From positions 1 through 36,077 of the forward strand of contig CAAGHV010000146.1 in the NCBI GenBank assembly GCA_900769785.1: DNA of 36,077 nt, in the 5' to 3' direction. The position numbers and the translations under genes are program-made. Position 1 is the stretch's first letter. Each line of letters begins with the position of its first letter. Of this stretch, positions 1 through 8,304 are shown piece by piece. The notes under the pieces were generated by a model. It had not been told where the DNA came from. It searched no databases and saw only the letters and a list, made by a program, of their open reading frames with translations. The DNA is from Bacteroidales bacterium. Its GTDB lineage: Bacteria > Bacteroidota > Bacteroidia > Bacteroidales > P3.

Positions 1-73
1 AAAACTCCGTTTATTCCGAAAATAGTTGTAGCGTTTTCAACGTAAAAGAAATATAATTCATCCAACGGGTTAT

Positions 74-739
74 TTATTTCTTTTCGTAGGTTTGAAATAC
101 TATTACTTCGCCCTTTAGTTTCAAGAGGAAAGTGTTGGTTGTGCTTTCATTTAAAGTGCCTTCCCACCATTGTGCAAAGTTGCGGTGTTTTATGGGATAT
201 AGTAACCCATCGGCATCAATATAGTTTTCCTGTCGTAGGTTGAATATCGAAACTTGTTGTCCTACAAACGACCTAAAATGTGTACTATCAAATACCGCAA
301 CGAATACTCCGTAATCGGTAAACATTCTCACATCGGCTTGCTTGCCATAGTTGGCCAGTAAACTTATATTGCCCAAGGTGTGATCTTCTCTCATGCCCGT
401 AGCACCTATTATAGCTATATGTTTGAAACCATGATTTATGCAATAAGTTGTGGCTTTGGTAAGGTCGTTGGTTTCTTGGTCGGGGATATAGTGCCAACAG
501 TTGGAATATTTATTGTAAAGATGTTGAGGTATCGAATCGCCATCGCCTACAACCATAAGGGGTAAAATACCCAAAGAGTCTAATTTTTCTATGGCTCCAT
601 CGCAACAAACAATGGGTAGCCCTTTGGTTATCAACGATAGTGGTATGTGATGGCTTGGATATTCTCCATTGGCTAATACTACCACATCTATATTATCGGT
701 ATTCAGTGTTTCTATTATCTTTGTGCCGGTATTTGTCAT
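74..739 (-). CDS. thiamine pyrophosphokinase
   Basis: Predicted to transfer pyrophosphate from ATP to thiamine, making thiamine pyrophosphate in the cytoplasm. The 221-residue product shows the family's landmarks: CDGAIEKL and VVGDGDS near the N-terminus (the family usually has GDxDS), then ETNDLTKA, then GATGMREDHTLGN, the substrate-binding Gly/Arg/Asp-His segment, and a beta-rich C-terminal half. The reading frame is open further upstream to 958, but that part is antisense to pnuC and looks like no TPK. The ATG at 739 overlaps the pnuC stop as ATGA, which decides the start and implies translational coupling. It is the third gene of the M64-pnuC-TPK operon. Family assignment is firm; a gene symbol (thiN/tnr3) is not settled from sequence alone. 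Confidence 0.9.
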   Translation of the reverse strand: MTNTGTKIIETLNTDNIDVVVLANGEYPSHHIPLSLITKGLPIVCCDGAIEKLDSLGILPLMVVGDGDSIPQHLYNKYSNCWHYIPDQETNDLTKATTYCINHGFKHIAIIGATGMREDHTLGNISLLANYGKQADVRMFTDYGVFVAVFDSTHFRSFVGQQVSIFNLRQENYIDADGLLYPIKHRNFAQWWEGTLNESTTNTFLLKLKGEVIVFQTYEKK

Positions 740-1311
740 ATTTCTTTTGCTTCTCGTTTCCATTTGAAGTATCCCATTACTGCAATAACGGTGTAAACCA
801 CATAGAGCAAGGCTGTTGCATACATTTCGGCTTGTAGAGCAGTGGCTATTATTATAGGTTCCACTATTATCCATACTATCCACTGCTGATAGTATTTTTT
901 TGCCAACATCCACATTCCCACAATGCTTAGGGCGGTAGATATGCCGTCGAGCAGCCAAATGTTGCTATCTGTAAAATATCTTAGTATCAGCGGTATGGCT
1001 ATGCACAGCATTGCGCTTATGGCAATGGTTGGAATGGTGTAGTGTTTTGGCATCGAACTGATGGGCAGTTCTTTACTTTCGTTTTTGGACTTTAGCAAGC
1101 CCTTCCAAACCATTATGCCGTATGCAGCGGCTACAACGTAATAAATCTGTATAGCCATATTGGCATACACTCCGTTGATGTAAAACTCATAGGTATAGAG
1201 TATTGGCGAGATGATACCAAACAGCCATAGCCATGCCGAGGCTTTGTATTCCAGCACGAGGTATATAAACCCGATGATGGCTGCTACTATTTCCAACGTA
1301 CTGAAGGTCAT
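736..1311 (-). CDS. pnuC: PnuC-family transporter, probably for thiamine (PnuT-like)
   Basis: A 191-residue integral membrane protein of the PnuC family with about six to seven hydrophobic segments. These include an N-terminal helix pair (ALEYKASAWLWLFGII region) and the family-typical Trp/Gln-rich stretch KYYQQWIVWI near residues 140-150. PnuC proteins are facilitators that take up vitamin precursors (nicotinamide riboside, thiamine or riboflavin), which are then trapped by phosphorylation. The start overlaps the M64 peptidase stop (TAATG) and the end overlaps the thiamine pyrophosphokinase start (ATGA), so the partner kinase is a TPK. I therefore infer thiamine as substrate (the PnuT subgroup) rather than nicotinamide riboside. 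No TPP riboswitch was seen upstream. Confidence 0.85.
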   Translation of the reverse strand: MTFSTLEIVAAIIGFIYLVLEYKASAWLWLFGIISPILYTYEFYINGVYANMAIQIYYVVAAAYGIMVWKGLLKSKNESKELPISSMPKHYTIPTIAISAMLCIAIPLILRYFTDSNIWLLDGISTALSIVGMWMLAKKYYQQWIVWIIVEPIIIATALQAEMYATALLYVVYTVIAVMGYFKWKREAKEI

Positions 1312-2573
1312 TATTCGGTGTATATCTTAAACATTTTTTCCAATGCTTCTACACATACAGGGCAGAAGTTGCCACCGGTATTCATCATACAGCGTACCAT
1401 TGGGCGATATATGCCTTTGGCTTGGTAGCCACCGCCTTCAAAGGCTCCCACTTTTTTGAGGTATTCCTTCTTGATGGGGGTTGGTACAGGAACTCCTTCA
1501 TCAACAAGGTGTTTCCATTTTTCGTCAAAGTTTACCAATGTGGTAATATTTGGTTCAAGTGGTTCACGGCTAAGATCGTGTATGTCGTTGTAGGTAACGC
1601 TAGGGTCAACATATTCATCAGCCAAGCCACCAAACAAGTGTCCCAATTCGTGTGTAACGGTAAACATTGCTTGGTTGCCGGTAGTAACGTCGGCATAGAA
1701 GTTGTATATTGCACCGCCGCCATAGGTGTCTGTGTTCGACATTACTATGATATGGTCGTAGGGGCAGTGTTGCAATACATCGTGCATGGTGTGTATCTCG
1801 AAAGTCATTATATAGCGGTCAATCTCAAATGAGTTGAATGTTGAGCCAACGGCAGTTTTGAGATATTTCTTTTTCAATGGATTGGTTATACCACTATCTT
1901 CGGAAATTGCTGCCACTCCCCATACGTTTATGTCTTCTTTGTGTTGGCTGAAGGGTTTGTATTTGACTATTCCGCTTACGAAAGTGGCAAAGTCTTTACG
2001 CATTTTGGCCGTATCGTTGATGCTGTAGCCATCGGCTACTATGGCTATATCTATCTTGTTGTGAGGGTTGCCGGAGTGGTGCAGCTTGCGTACCTCTACT
2101 TGGTTGTTTACTTTTTCTACCTTGGCAGACGAGGGGTCGAAGTGGAAAGTTTCCAATGTGGTGAATGCCCAATCTTTGTCGCGACTCTGAATTTGTATAT
2201 CCACAGCCTGCTTGGGGTAGGGGATAAGCACCGTTTCTTCGAACTTCTTTGCCTTTTTCTCGCCTTTTTCTGTGGCTATATATTCGTGATACAGTGAGTT
2301 GTATGTACGTGAGTATAGGGGTGTTTTTGTAGCGGCATCTACTACCATTACACGGTGAGCACCATAGTTGAAGGGGTCTATTAGGTGTGTGGTACTACCT
2401 GCCCATTCGCCGGGTTTGGCTATAAAGTTCTTGAAACGAATAGTTTCCTTGCCCTTGCAACCGTCGCGGTAATAGTCCACGCGGAGGGTTTGGTTTGAGA
2501 AATATTTATCAAACTGCGCGGTGCAAGATATTGCATATACGAGTGATATTATTGCAATTATTGTTCTTTTCAT
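1311..2573 (-). CDS. M64-family zinc metallopeptidase (IgA peptidase M64), exported
   Basis: A 420-residue secreted protein. Residues 1-19 form a signal peptide (MKRT, hydrophobic core, then SCTA before QFD); Cys17 makes a lipoprotein alternative possible. Residues about 20-160 are a beta-rich N-terminal domain like that found in front of M64 peptidases. The catalytic domain follows, with HELGH at 308-312 and a downstream GGLADEY segment that would supply the third metal ligand. The C-terminus has a Cys-rich end (CMMNTGG, CPVC). Family M64 was named for an IgA-cleaving enzyme of a gut Clostridium; Bacteroidota homologues are common and their substrates are mostly unknown. It is the first gene of the operon with pnuC and TPK, which is an unexpected partnership. 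Confidence 0.88.
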   Translation of the reverse strand: MKRTIIAIISLVYAISCTAQFDKYFSNQTLRVDYYRDGCKGKETIRFKNFIAKPGEWAGSTTHLIDPFNYGAHRVMVVDAATKTPLYSRTYNSLYHEYIATEKGEKKAKKFEETVLIPYPKQAVDIQIQSRDKDWAFTTLETFHFDPSSAKVEKVNNQVEVRKLHHSGNPHNKIDIAIVADGYSINDTAKMRKDFATFVSGIVKYKPFSQHKEDINVWGVAAISEDSGITNPLKKKYLKTAVGSTFNSFEIDRYIMTFEIHTMHDVLQHCPYDHIIVMSNTDTYGGGAIYNFYADVTTGNQAMFTVTHELGHLFGGLADEYVDPSVTYNDIHDLSREPLEPNITTLVNFDEKWKHLVDEGVPVPTPIKKEYLKKVGAFEGGGYQAKGIYRPMVRCMMNTGGNFCPVCVEALEKMFKIYTE

Positions 2574-2578
2574 AATAT

Positions 2579-2672
2579 TGTGTTCGAGTCTTTAAGTGGT
2601 TAACAATCGAGCATTTTGCATTGTGATACTCGAGCGTTTTGCTCCTCGATGCTCGAGCATTATAAACAGAGA
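2579..2672 (+). repeat. TCGA-phased 23-bp degenerate repeat, array A (4 units)
   Basis: TCGA cores start at 2584, 2607, 2630 and 2653, exactly 23 bp apart. Around each core the sequence follows the loose pattern RAYRY-TCGA-NYRTTT. Units read TCGAGTCTTT, TCGAGCATTT, TCGAGCGTTT and TCGAGCATTA. The array fills the gap between the M64 start and the lysS terminator. It belongs to the same family as the arrays near 4700, 10300, 16200 and 24600. Confidence 0.8.
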
Positions 2673-2699
2673 GTACAGAACCACAGGCTCTGTACTCTC
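2669..2699 (-). terminator. terminator-like hairpin downstream of lysS
   Basis: A perfect 11-bp inverted repeat, GAGAGTACAGA (2669-2679) with TCTGTACTCTC (2689-2699), and a 9-nt loop. It lies 17 nt after the lysS stop. The T-tract on the minus strand is poor (CTGTTTAT), so termination may be incomplete. Confidence 0.65.
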
Positions 2700-2715
2700 G
2701 TTAATTGTATTATTG

Positions 2716-4440
2716 TTATTGCTGTGCTATCCAAGCATCTACCTCTTCTTTCTTTACGGCAGGAATGTCCAATTTGTTTTTCTTCCTTAGTCCGTTGAGG
2801 TCGTTGTACAGCTTGTTGGCATTGGCATCTTTAAGCGATTCTACTGTGTTGAAACCAAGTTTTCTAAGCATTGGTATCCATGCTTCGGCTACTCCCAGTG
2901 CTTTGAAGTCTTCGTCGGAGCTTACTTTGGCTTTGCGTTCGGGGCGCATTTGTGGGAATAGGAGCACGTCTTGGATAGATTGTTCGCCGGTCATAAACAT
3001 AGTTAGGCGGTCGATACCTATACCCATACCCGATGTTGGTGGCATACCATATTCCAATGCACGTACAAAGTCCATGTCGATAAACATTGCTTCGTCGTCG
3101 CCTTTTTCGCTCAAGCGTAGTTGTTCTTGGAAACGACCAAGTTGGTCTATCGGGTCGTTAAGTTCGCTGTAGGCGTTGGCAAGTTCTTTACCGTTTACAA
3201 ACAGTTCGAAGCGTTCGGTAAGTTCGGGGTTATTGCGGTGACGCTTACATAGTGGCGACATCTCGATTGGGTAATCGATAATGAATGTTGGCTGTATAAG
3301 GTTGTGTTCGCATTTTTCGCCAAATATGGCATCTATAAGTTTGCCTTTACCCATAGTTTCGTCGATTTCCACTCCAAGTTTGGTGCAGGTTTCGCGTAGT
3401 TGAGCCTCGTCCATTCCCGAAATATCCACGCCGGTTGCCTCCTCAATGGCTTGTAGCATTGGTAAGCGGCGGAATGGAGGTTTGAAGTCAATTTCGTTGT
3501 CGCCAATCTTCACTGTACTTTTACCATGAAGGGTTGTGGCTATACGTTCAAGCATATTTTCGGTGAAAGTCATCATCCAATTATAGTCCTTGTATGCCAC
3601 ATATATCTCCATACAAGTAAACTCGGGGTTGTGGGTGCGGTCCATACCCTCGTTGCGGAAGTTGCGCGAAAACTCATATACTCCTTCAAATCCACCCACA
3701 ATCAAACGTTTTAGATACAGTTCGTTGGCTATACGCAAGTATAAATCTATATCCAAACTATTATGGTGGGTGATAAATGGGCGTGCTGCTGCTCCTCCGG
3801 GGATAGGTTGAAGTACAGGCGTTTCCACTTCGAGGTATCCTTGTTCGTTGAAGTAGTTACGCATAGTGTTCACTATAAGAGAACGTTTCACAAATGTATC
3901 TCTAACTTGTGGGTTGACAATCAGATCCACATATCGCATGCGGTAGCGTTGTTCTGGATCGGTAAAAGCATCATAAACAACTCCGTCTTTTTCTTTCACG
4001 ATGGGCAGTGGGCGCAACGATTTGCTCAATACCGTAAATTCTTTTACATGTATGCTTGTTTCGCCCATTTGCGTTACAAACACATACCCTTTCACACCTA
4101 TAATATCGCCAATGTCGGTAAGACGTTTAAACACGGTGTTGTATAATGTTTTGTCTTCGCCTTCGCAAATTTCATCACGCTTGATGTATAGCTGTATTCG
4201 TCCATGACTGTCTTGTAGTTCAACAAACGATGCTGCACCCATAATACGGCGGCTCATCATGCGGCCGGCAATGCTAACTTCCTGAAATAATGTATTATCT
4301 TGAGGATATTTTTCCAATATTTCTGCAGTAGTAGCATTCACTTCATAAAGGTTGGCAGGGTAGGGGTTGATACCCAATTTCTTCAATTCTGCCAACGAGT
4401 TCCTACGGATTATTTCCTGTTCGCTCAGTTCTATTGACAT
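2716..4440 (-). CDS. lysS: lysyl-tRNA synthetase, class II
   Basis: Charges tRNA-Lys with lysine in the cytoplasm. The 574-residue protein has an N-terminal OB-fold anticodon-binding domain (residues about 55-145), then the class II catalytic core. Motif 2 is at about 259-280 (RNFRNEGMDRTHNPEFTCME) and motif 3 at about 471-487 (GMGIGIDRLTMF). It is about 70 residues longer than E. coli LysS. The extra C-terminal part (residues about 505-574: LGVAEAWIPMLRKLGF onward, Lys-rich) looks like a helix-hairpin-helix type appendage, as seen in Bacteroidota LysS. A TATCTTTG box on the minus strand at 4568-4561 is the likely promoter. Confidence 0.97.
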   Translation of the reverse strand: MSIELSEQEIIRRNSLAELKKLGINPYPANLYEVNATTAEILEKYPQDNTLFQEVSIAGRMMSRRIMGAASFVELQDSHGRIQLYIKRDEICEGEDKTLYNTVFKRLTDIGDIIGVKGYVFVTQMGETSIHVKEFTVLSKSLRPLPIVKEKDGVVYDAFTDPEQRYRMRYVDLIVNPQVRDTFVKRSLIVNTMRNYFNEQGYLEVETPVLQPIPGGAAARPFITHHNSLDIDLYLRIANELYLKRLIVGGFEGVYEFSRNFRNEGMDRTHNPEFTCMEIYVAYKDYNWMMTFTENMLERIATTLHGKSTVKIGDNEIDFKPPFRRLPMLQAIEEATGVDISGMDEAQLRETCTKLGVEIDETMGKGKLIDAIFGEKCEHNLIQPTFIIDYPIEMSPLCKRHRNNPELTERFELFVNGKELANAYSELNDPIDQLGRFQEQLRLSEKGDDEAMFIDMDFVRALEYGMPPTSGMGIGIDRLTMFMTGEQSIQDVLLFPQMRPERKAKVSSDEDFKALGVAEAWIPMLRKLGFNTVESLKDANANKLYNDLNGLRKKNKLDIPAVKKEEVDAWIAQQ

Positions 4441-4560
4441 AGTATTCTATCGTTTTTTTTATTTTTTATTCTCGTTCTTTGGTTTTTCGCAATAGCGGCA
4501 TTACAATCAATTGGTTGATAAATACATATTTACAGCCACCAATGCGTTATTATGAACTTA

Positions 4561-4568
4561 CAAAGATA
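4561..4568 (-). promoter_or_regulatory. lysS: candidate -7 box for lysS
   Basis: TATCTTTG on the minus strand matches the Bacteroidota -7 consensus TAnnTTTG. It would give a leader of about 110 nt before the lysS ATG. No clear -33 TTTG is visible at the expected distance. Confidence 0.45.
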
Positions 4569-4621
4569 CGTTTTTTTGTTGACATACACATAAGATAATT
4601 GCAAACGAGTGATATTTTTCT

Positions 4622-4871
4622 TTCTTTCGTTTCGGGCACGATTGTTTTTCGAACCATTGTATAACACTCCTTCGGCTGAGGGATATTTCTGCGCTCGAGT
4701 GGTGCGATAGCAATTGCACGAGCATCGGCACTACAAATGCTCGTGCAATTGAATGTTAGGTATTCGATACATCTTTCAGTGATTATCCGATTAGTTGATG
4801 AAATGCTTTCGAGCAAAGCAGAAATCACAATTCGATTTATCTTCGAAAAGCCTTCGATAATACCTTTTTCA
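4622..4871 (+). repeat. TCGA-phased 22-23-bp degenerate repeat, array B (11 units)
   Basis: Cores start at 4627, 4649, 4672, 4695, 4718, 4741, 4764, 4786, 4809, 4832 and 4854, with spacings of 22, 23, 23, 23, 23, 23, 22, 23, 23 and 22. Nine cores are TCG; 4718 is ACG and 4786 is TCC. The bases between cores vary, so this is not a perfect tandem repeat. It occupies most of the 737-bp divergent gap between lysS and the lipoprotein gene, ending about 80 bp before a TACATTTG box. It is the longest of the five arrays. Confidence 0.85.
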
Positions 4872-4948
4872 ACGGCAGAAAAAGCCCAAAAACAAAAGCC
4901 TGCAAAATATTTTTTTCGAAAGATAGTAAATAATTCAAAATTTATACG

Positions 4949-4956
4949 TACATTTG
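4949..4956 (+). promoter_or_regulatory. candidate -7 box for the OmpA/TPR lipoprotein gene
   Basis: TACATTTG fits the TAnnTTTG consensus. The leader to the ATG at 5178 would be about 215 nt. No good -33 TTTG was found, so this is tentative. Confidence 0.4.
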
Positions 4957-5177
4957 CAATTTGGTAGATAACAATATGTTGAAGAGTTTGAATAATAGTT
5001 TCAGCTCTGCAATGTATTGTGATATAGATGTATATGCTAAGCATATACCCTTTTCGACAGCAAAATATTTTGTGCTGGGTAGGTGCGTTTTTTTGTAACG
5101 AAAGGGTAAAAAAACGATGTTAGAACACAAAAATAGTAATAGTTTATCATAAAAGAAACAATAAAATAATAACAAAT

Positions 5178-7010
5178 ATGAGAAAATCGATTTTATCATT
5201 GTTGTTTGTACCACTGATATTGGCAGGATGCGGTGGACTTTCAAAAATGGCTAAGAACAGCAACACAGTACGCTATCAACCTACTCCAAATCCAATGGAG
5301 ACTATGGACGGAAAAGTGATGGTTAAATTTGCAGGTTCCATTCCTGCAGAATACTTCGACAAGAAGGTTGCCGTATTTATTCAACCCATACTAGAGTGGA
5401 AAGGTGGTAGTTTGCAACTTAACCCTATTCAGCTTAAAGGTGAAAAAGTTGAGGGAGATGGAGTAACTATCAATTATGAAAATGGTGGACGTTTTGTATA
5501 TTCCGACGAGGTTGATTATAAGCCTGGTATGGAATTGGCTAAACTAGTATTAGCTCCTATTGGATACGCTTGTAGTGAAACTGACGATGAGTGTAAATTT
5601 TCGCAAGACTTGGTGCAAAAACTTAAAACTACCGTTTTCGACACAGTAATCATTGCCGACGGAGTTTGTAACACATCTGCGCTTGTTTCCATCATAGGCG
5701 AAGTATCGATAGCACCAACCAACTATGATAAAACAAAAGGTATAGCTGAAACTGCTGATATTTATTATGCAAATGGTGGCCATAAAGCCGATTGGAACTT
5801 CTTCGTGAATAAGAAATTCAATGCACTTTCTAACTACGAAGACCTTAAGCGCGTTATATTGCGTGATGGTATGCCAAAGCAGATAAACGTAACAGGTTGG
5901 TCGTCGCCCGAAGGTGAAGAGATAGCCAACGTTGATGTGTCAAAGAAGAGAGCCGAAGATGGTATGAAACTGACACAAGCTTTGCTTAACGACGTTATAA
6001 AACAAATGGCCGAACGTGCAGGTATAAAGGCAAAGGACTTTGCATACTACAAACACAAACTGCTTAAAGAAGTGGTTATAACCACTACAGCAGCCGGCGA
6101 AGACTGGACTCACTTTGTTACAATGGTAGAAAACTCTACAATAGAAGACCGCAACGCAATCATCAACGTAGTGGAAACCCAACGCAATGTTGTAAAGCGT
6201 GAACAGATGATTAGGAATATGACATTGATATACCCTGAGTTGGAAACCGATATATTCCCCGACTTGCGTCGTTGTCAAATAGCATTGTACTATCCGTTGG
6301 CACGTAAAACAGACCAAGAACTTGCCAAGTTGGCAGTACTTACTCCTCAGGATTTGACTTTCGAAGAACTTATGTATGCAGCATATATCAACCACAGCTA
6401 CGCTTCGAAGTTTAAACTTTACAAGTGGGCTACCGAGCATCACAGCAACGAATGGTCAGCTTGGAGCAATGCAGGTGCCGCTGCTTTTAAGTTAGAAAAC
6501 TTCAGCGAAGCAGAACGATTCCTAAATGTTGCCAAGAAAATGGAACCCAATAATCCTGAAGTGTTGAACAACTTAGGTCTGTTGGCATTGGCAAAGAAAG
6601 ACTACACACTATCGGAATACTACTTCAACGAAGCAATAAAATATGGTAGTCGTGAAGCAGAAAACAATTTGCCAATCCTATACTTAAAACATGGCGATTA
6701 CGAAAAAGCTCTTGACCTATTGAAGTCAAAACAATGTACATACAACCTTGCTTTTGCACAACTGATGACTGAAAATACAAGTGGTGCAATACGTACTTTG
6801 GACTGCTGCTTGGAGCAAACACATCAAGTTGCATATTTACGTGCAGTATGTTATGCACGTTTGGACGACTTAGCAGGTGTGCTTGAAAACTTGAAATATG
6901 CTTGCGATGAAGAACCTCTTATCTATAAACCCAAAGCAGTTATAGATATTGAATTCCGCAAGTATTGGGATAACCCCGATTTCAAAGAAATAGTAAAGAA
7001 ATACGAATAA
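5178..7010 (+). CDS. lipoprotein with OmpA-like segment and TPR repeats
   Basis: A 610-residue envelope protein. Residues 1-17 are a lipoprotein signal peptide ending in the lipobox LAGC (Cys18). Residues 20-215 are a beta-rich domain I do not recognise. Residues about 222-272 resemble an OmpA peptidoglycan-binding core: INVTGWSSPEGEE followed by VSKKRAEDGMKL, the place of the family's Gly-x-Ser and Lys-x-x-Arg-Ala residues. Residues about 425-570 form TPR helices (WSNAGAAAFKLENFSEAERF, LNNLGLLALAKKDY). This suggests an outer-membrane lipoprotein anchored to peptidoglycan that scaffolds other proteins. A PorE-like role in type IX secretion is one possibility, but the domain order and sequence do not establish it. 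pssA follows after a terminator-like hairpin. Confidence 0.75.
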   Translation: MRKSILSLLFVPLILAGCGGLSKMAKNSNTVRYQPTPNPMETMDGKVMVKFAGSIPAEYFDKKVAVFIQPILEWKGGSLQLNPIQLKGEKVEGDGVTINYENGGRFVYSDEVDYKPGMELAKLVLAPIGYACSETDDECKFSQDLVQKLKTTVFDTVIIADGVCNTSALVSIIGEVSIAPTNYDKTKGIAETADIYYANGGHKADWNFFVNKKFNALSNYEDLKRVILRDGMPKQINVTGWSSPEGEEIANVDVSKKRAEDGMKLTQALLNDVIKQMAERAGIKAKDFAYYKHKLLKEVVITTTAAGEDWTHFVTMVENSTIEDRNAIINVVETQRNVVKREQMIRNMTLIYPELETDIFPDLRRCQIALYYPLARKTDQELAKLAVLTPQDLTFEELMYAAYINHSYASKFKLYKWATEHHSNEWSAWSNAGAAAFKLENFSEAERFLNVAKKMEPNNPEVLNNLGLLALAKKDYTLSEYYFNEAIKYGSREAENNLPILYLKHGDYEKALDLLKSKQCTYNLAFAQLMTENTSGAIRTLDCCLEQTHQVAYLRAVCYARLDDLAGVLENLKYACDEEPLIYKPKAVIDIEFRKYWDNPDFKEIVKKYE

Positions 7011-7040
7011 TTGATTTTTTGTTATAATTGTTGTTGACTA

Positions 7041-7090
7041 AAGAATCTGATGAAAGTATGATATGTTCATGTTTTCTCAGGTTCTTTTGG
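7041..7090 (+). terminator. terminator-like hairpin after the lipoprotein gene
   Basis: AAGAATCTGA (7041-7050) pairs with TCAGGTTCTT (7077-7086) with one G-T pair across a 26-nt loop, followed by TTT. The loop is long, so confidence is moderate. Confidence 0.5.
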
Positions 7091-7108
7091 TTTATATGAA
7101 GGATATAT

Positions 7109-7840
7109 ATGAAGAAACATATACCAAACATCATTACACTGTCCAATCTTGTGTGTGGAACATTGGCCGTATGGCAAGCCTTACAAGGTAATCTTATTTG
7201 TGCTGCACTATTTATATTCTTGGGTGCATTCTTCGATTTCTTCGATGGAATGACGGCACGTTTGCTGCATGTACAGTCTGCAATAGGCAAAGAATTAGAT
7301 TCACTATCCGATGTTGTAACCTTTGGAGTAGCGCCGGGATTTATAGTATTTTCGCTTTTGGAAAGCGTTACTTCTCAAATGGGAACTATGGGATGGTTGA
7401 AGTTTGTTGCCTTGCTTATGCCAGCATTGTCATCGTATAGACTTGCAAAGTTTAATCTTGATGAAAGGCAAACATCTTCATTCATAGGTCTTCCTACACC
7501 TGCCAATGCAATGGTATGGGCTGCTTATGGGATAATACTATCTGTGAGCGACCCTTCTAGATTGTTGCTCTTCTCGTGGTTTGATGGTGGAAGTCTTGCT
7601 GAACTTATGTCTAATCCGTGGTTTATAGGAGTTTTGTCGGTGGCAATGTCGATATCGCTTGTGTTGGAGGTGCCATTGTTTGCACTCAAGTTTAAAAACT
7701 TTTCTTGGGCAGATAATAAGGTTAGATATTTGTTTTTAGGTATTGATTTGTTGTTGCTCTTGTTTTTGGGAGTGTATGCGGTTCTAGTTATAATATTCTT
7801 TTATGTTCTCTTGTCGATAGTTGTAATGCCAAGAAAATAG
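7109..7840 (+). CDS. pssA: CDP-diacylglycerol--serine O-phosphatidyltransferase
   Basis: Membrane enzyme that makes phosphatidylserine, the precursor of phosphatidylethanolamine, from CDP-diacylglycerol and serine. The 243-residue protein contains the complete CDP-alcohol phosphatidyltransferase signature DG-x2-AR-x8-G-x3-D-x3-D (DGMTARLLHVQSAIGKELD, then SLSD) near residues 46-69. SNLVCGTLAV lies before it and about six to eight hydrophobic segments make up the rest. The N-terminal SNLVCG and the FGVAPG segment after the signature favour PssA over the PgsA branch. GAAGGA lies 8 nt before the ATG, a weak ribosome site at most. A strong bidirectional terminator follows at 7847-7883. Confidence 0.92.
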   Translation: MKKHIPNIITLSNLVCGTLAVWQALQGNLICAALFIFLGAFFDFFDGMTARLLHVQSAIGKELDSLSDVVTFGVAPGFIVFSLLESVTSQMGTMGWLKFVALLMPALSSYRLAKFNLDERQTSSFIGLPTPANAMVWAAYGIILSVSDPSRLLLFSWFDGGSLAELMSNPWFIGVLSVAMSISLVLEVPLFALKFKNFSWADNKVRYLFLGIDLLLLLFLGVYAVLVIIFFYVLLSIVVMPRK

Positions 7841-7846
7841 TCGAAA

Positions 7847-7883
7847 AAATAAAGAGCGGCATTATACATGCCACTCTTTATTT
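7847..7883. terminator. bidirectional terminator between pssA and hpf
   Basis: A 16-bp stem with one mismatch (AAATAAAGAG-CGGCAT with ATGCC-ACTCTTTATTT) and a TATAC loop, flanked by A and T runs. It serves the convergent pssA and hpf transcripts. Confidence 0.85.
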
Positions 7884-7901
7884 TTGATTATTAATAACGA
7901 T

Positions 7902-8300
7902 TTATTGTTCGTTTTCTTTATCAAATTCTTCTAAGTCATCGAATTGCTCATCTCCAATTTCTTCTTTTGACATTTCGTACAAATCAGATTTGAGTTCTCC
8001 GTTCTTTTTGTTGAAGCGTTCCTTGTATTTGCTTAGCTGTATCTTTGTTGCATCTACAACTTGCAGGGTTGCATCTTCGAAAGTGTCGGCTTGTTTGCTG
8101 TTAAACAGCGTTTGTCCGGGCAAAACAAGTTGAATTTCTACAATTTTGTTATTGTCAGATTCGGGTTTGTCAACTTTTAGCGAAACTTCACATGATGTGA
8201 TGTTGTCGTAAGTACGTTCTAGTTTCGAAACTTTGTTGGTTACAAAACTTTCTAGTTTCGGATCTGCTTTAAACTTTACAGAGTTAATCTTAATATTCAT
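7902..8300 (-). CDS. hpf: ribosome hibernation-promoting factor (HPF/YfiA family)
   Basis: A 132-residue ribosome-associated factor of the HPF/RaiA family. The N-terminal MNIKINSVKFKADPKL and the VSKLERTYDNITSCEVSL segment are the family's beta-alpha fold. The C-terminal 30 residues are a very acidic tail (Glu/Asp-rich). This is the short form; the long-HPF dimerisation domain is absent. It is predicted to sit in the mRNA/tRNA channel and inactivate 70S ribosomes in slow growth. The gene lies 15 nt after xerC and is preceded by AAAGGAGGT, a near-perfect Shine-Dalgarno sequence that stands out in this genome. Confidence 0.9.
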   Translation of the reverse strand: MNIKINSVKFKADPKLESFVTNKVSKLERTYDNITSCEVSLKVDKPESDNNKIVEIQLVLPGQTLFNSKQADTFEDATLQVVDATKIQLSKYKERFNKKNGELKSDLYEMSKEEIGDEQFDDLEEFDKENEQ

Positions 8301-8304
8301 AAAA

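Noticed and set aside
1..73. Left-edge stretch
   Set aside because: AT-rich sequence after the thiamine pyrophosphokinase stop; no hairpin, gene fragment or repeat that I can support.
740..958. N-terminal extension of the thiamine pyrophosphokinase frame
   Set aside because: It is antisense-frame sequence lying inside pnuC, is unlike any TPK, and the ATGA overlap at 739 gives a natural start.
736..1311. Nicotinamide riboside as the substrate of the PnuC-type transporter
   Set aside because: Possible by family, but the overlapping partner is thiamine pyrophosphokinase and no NadR-type kinase is present, so thiamine is preferred.
2574..2715. TPP riboswitch upstream of the M64-pnuC-TPK operon
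   Set aside because: No CTGAGA, ACCTGAT or other conserved THI-box segments are visible; the gap is filled by array A and a terminator hairpin.
4622..4871. CRISPR array reading of the TCGA-phased repeats
   Set aside because: The step is only 22-23 bp, there is no conserved repeat of 24 bp or more alternating with spacers, and no cas gene is nearby.
4550..5044. Minus-strand open frame of 164 codons across array B
   Set aside because: It crosses the array and the promoter region of the lipoprotein gene, resembles no protein, and a 23-bp period cannot give a repeating peptide frame. Open by chance.
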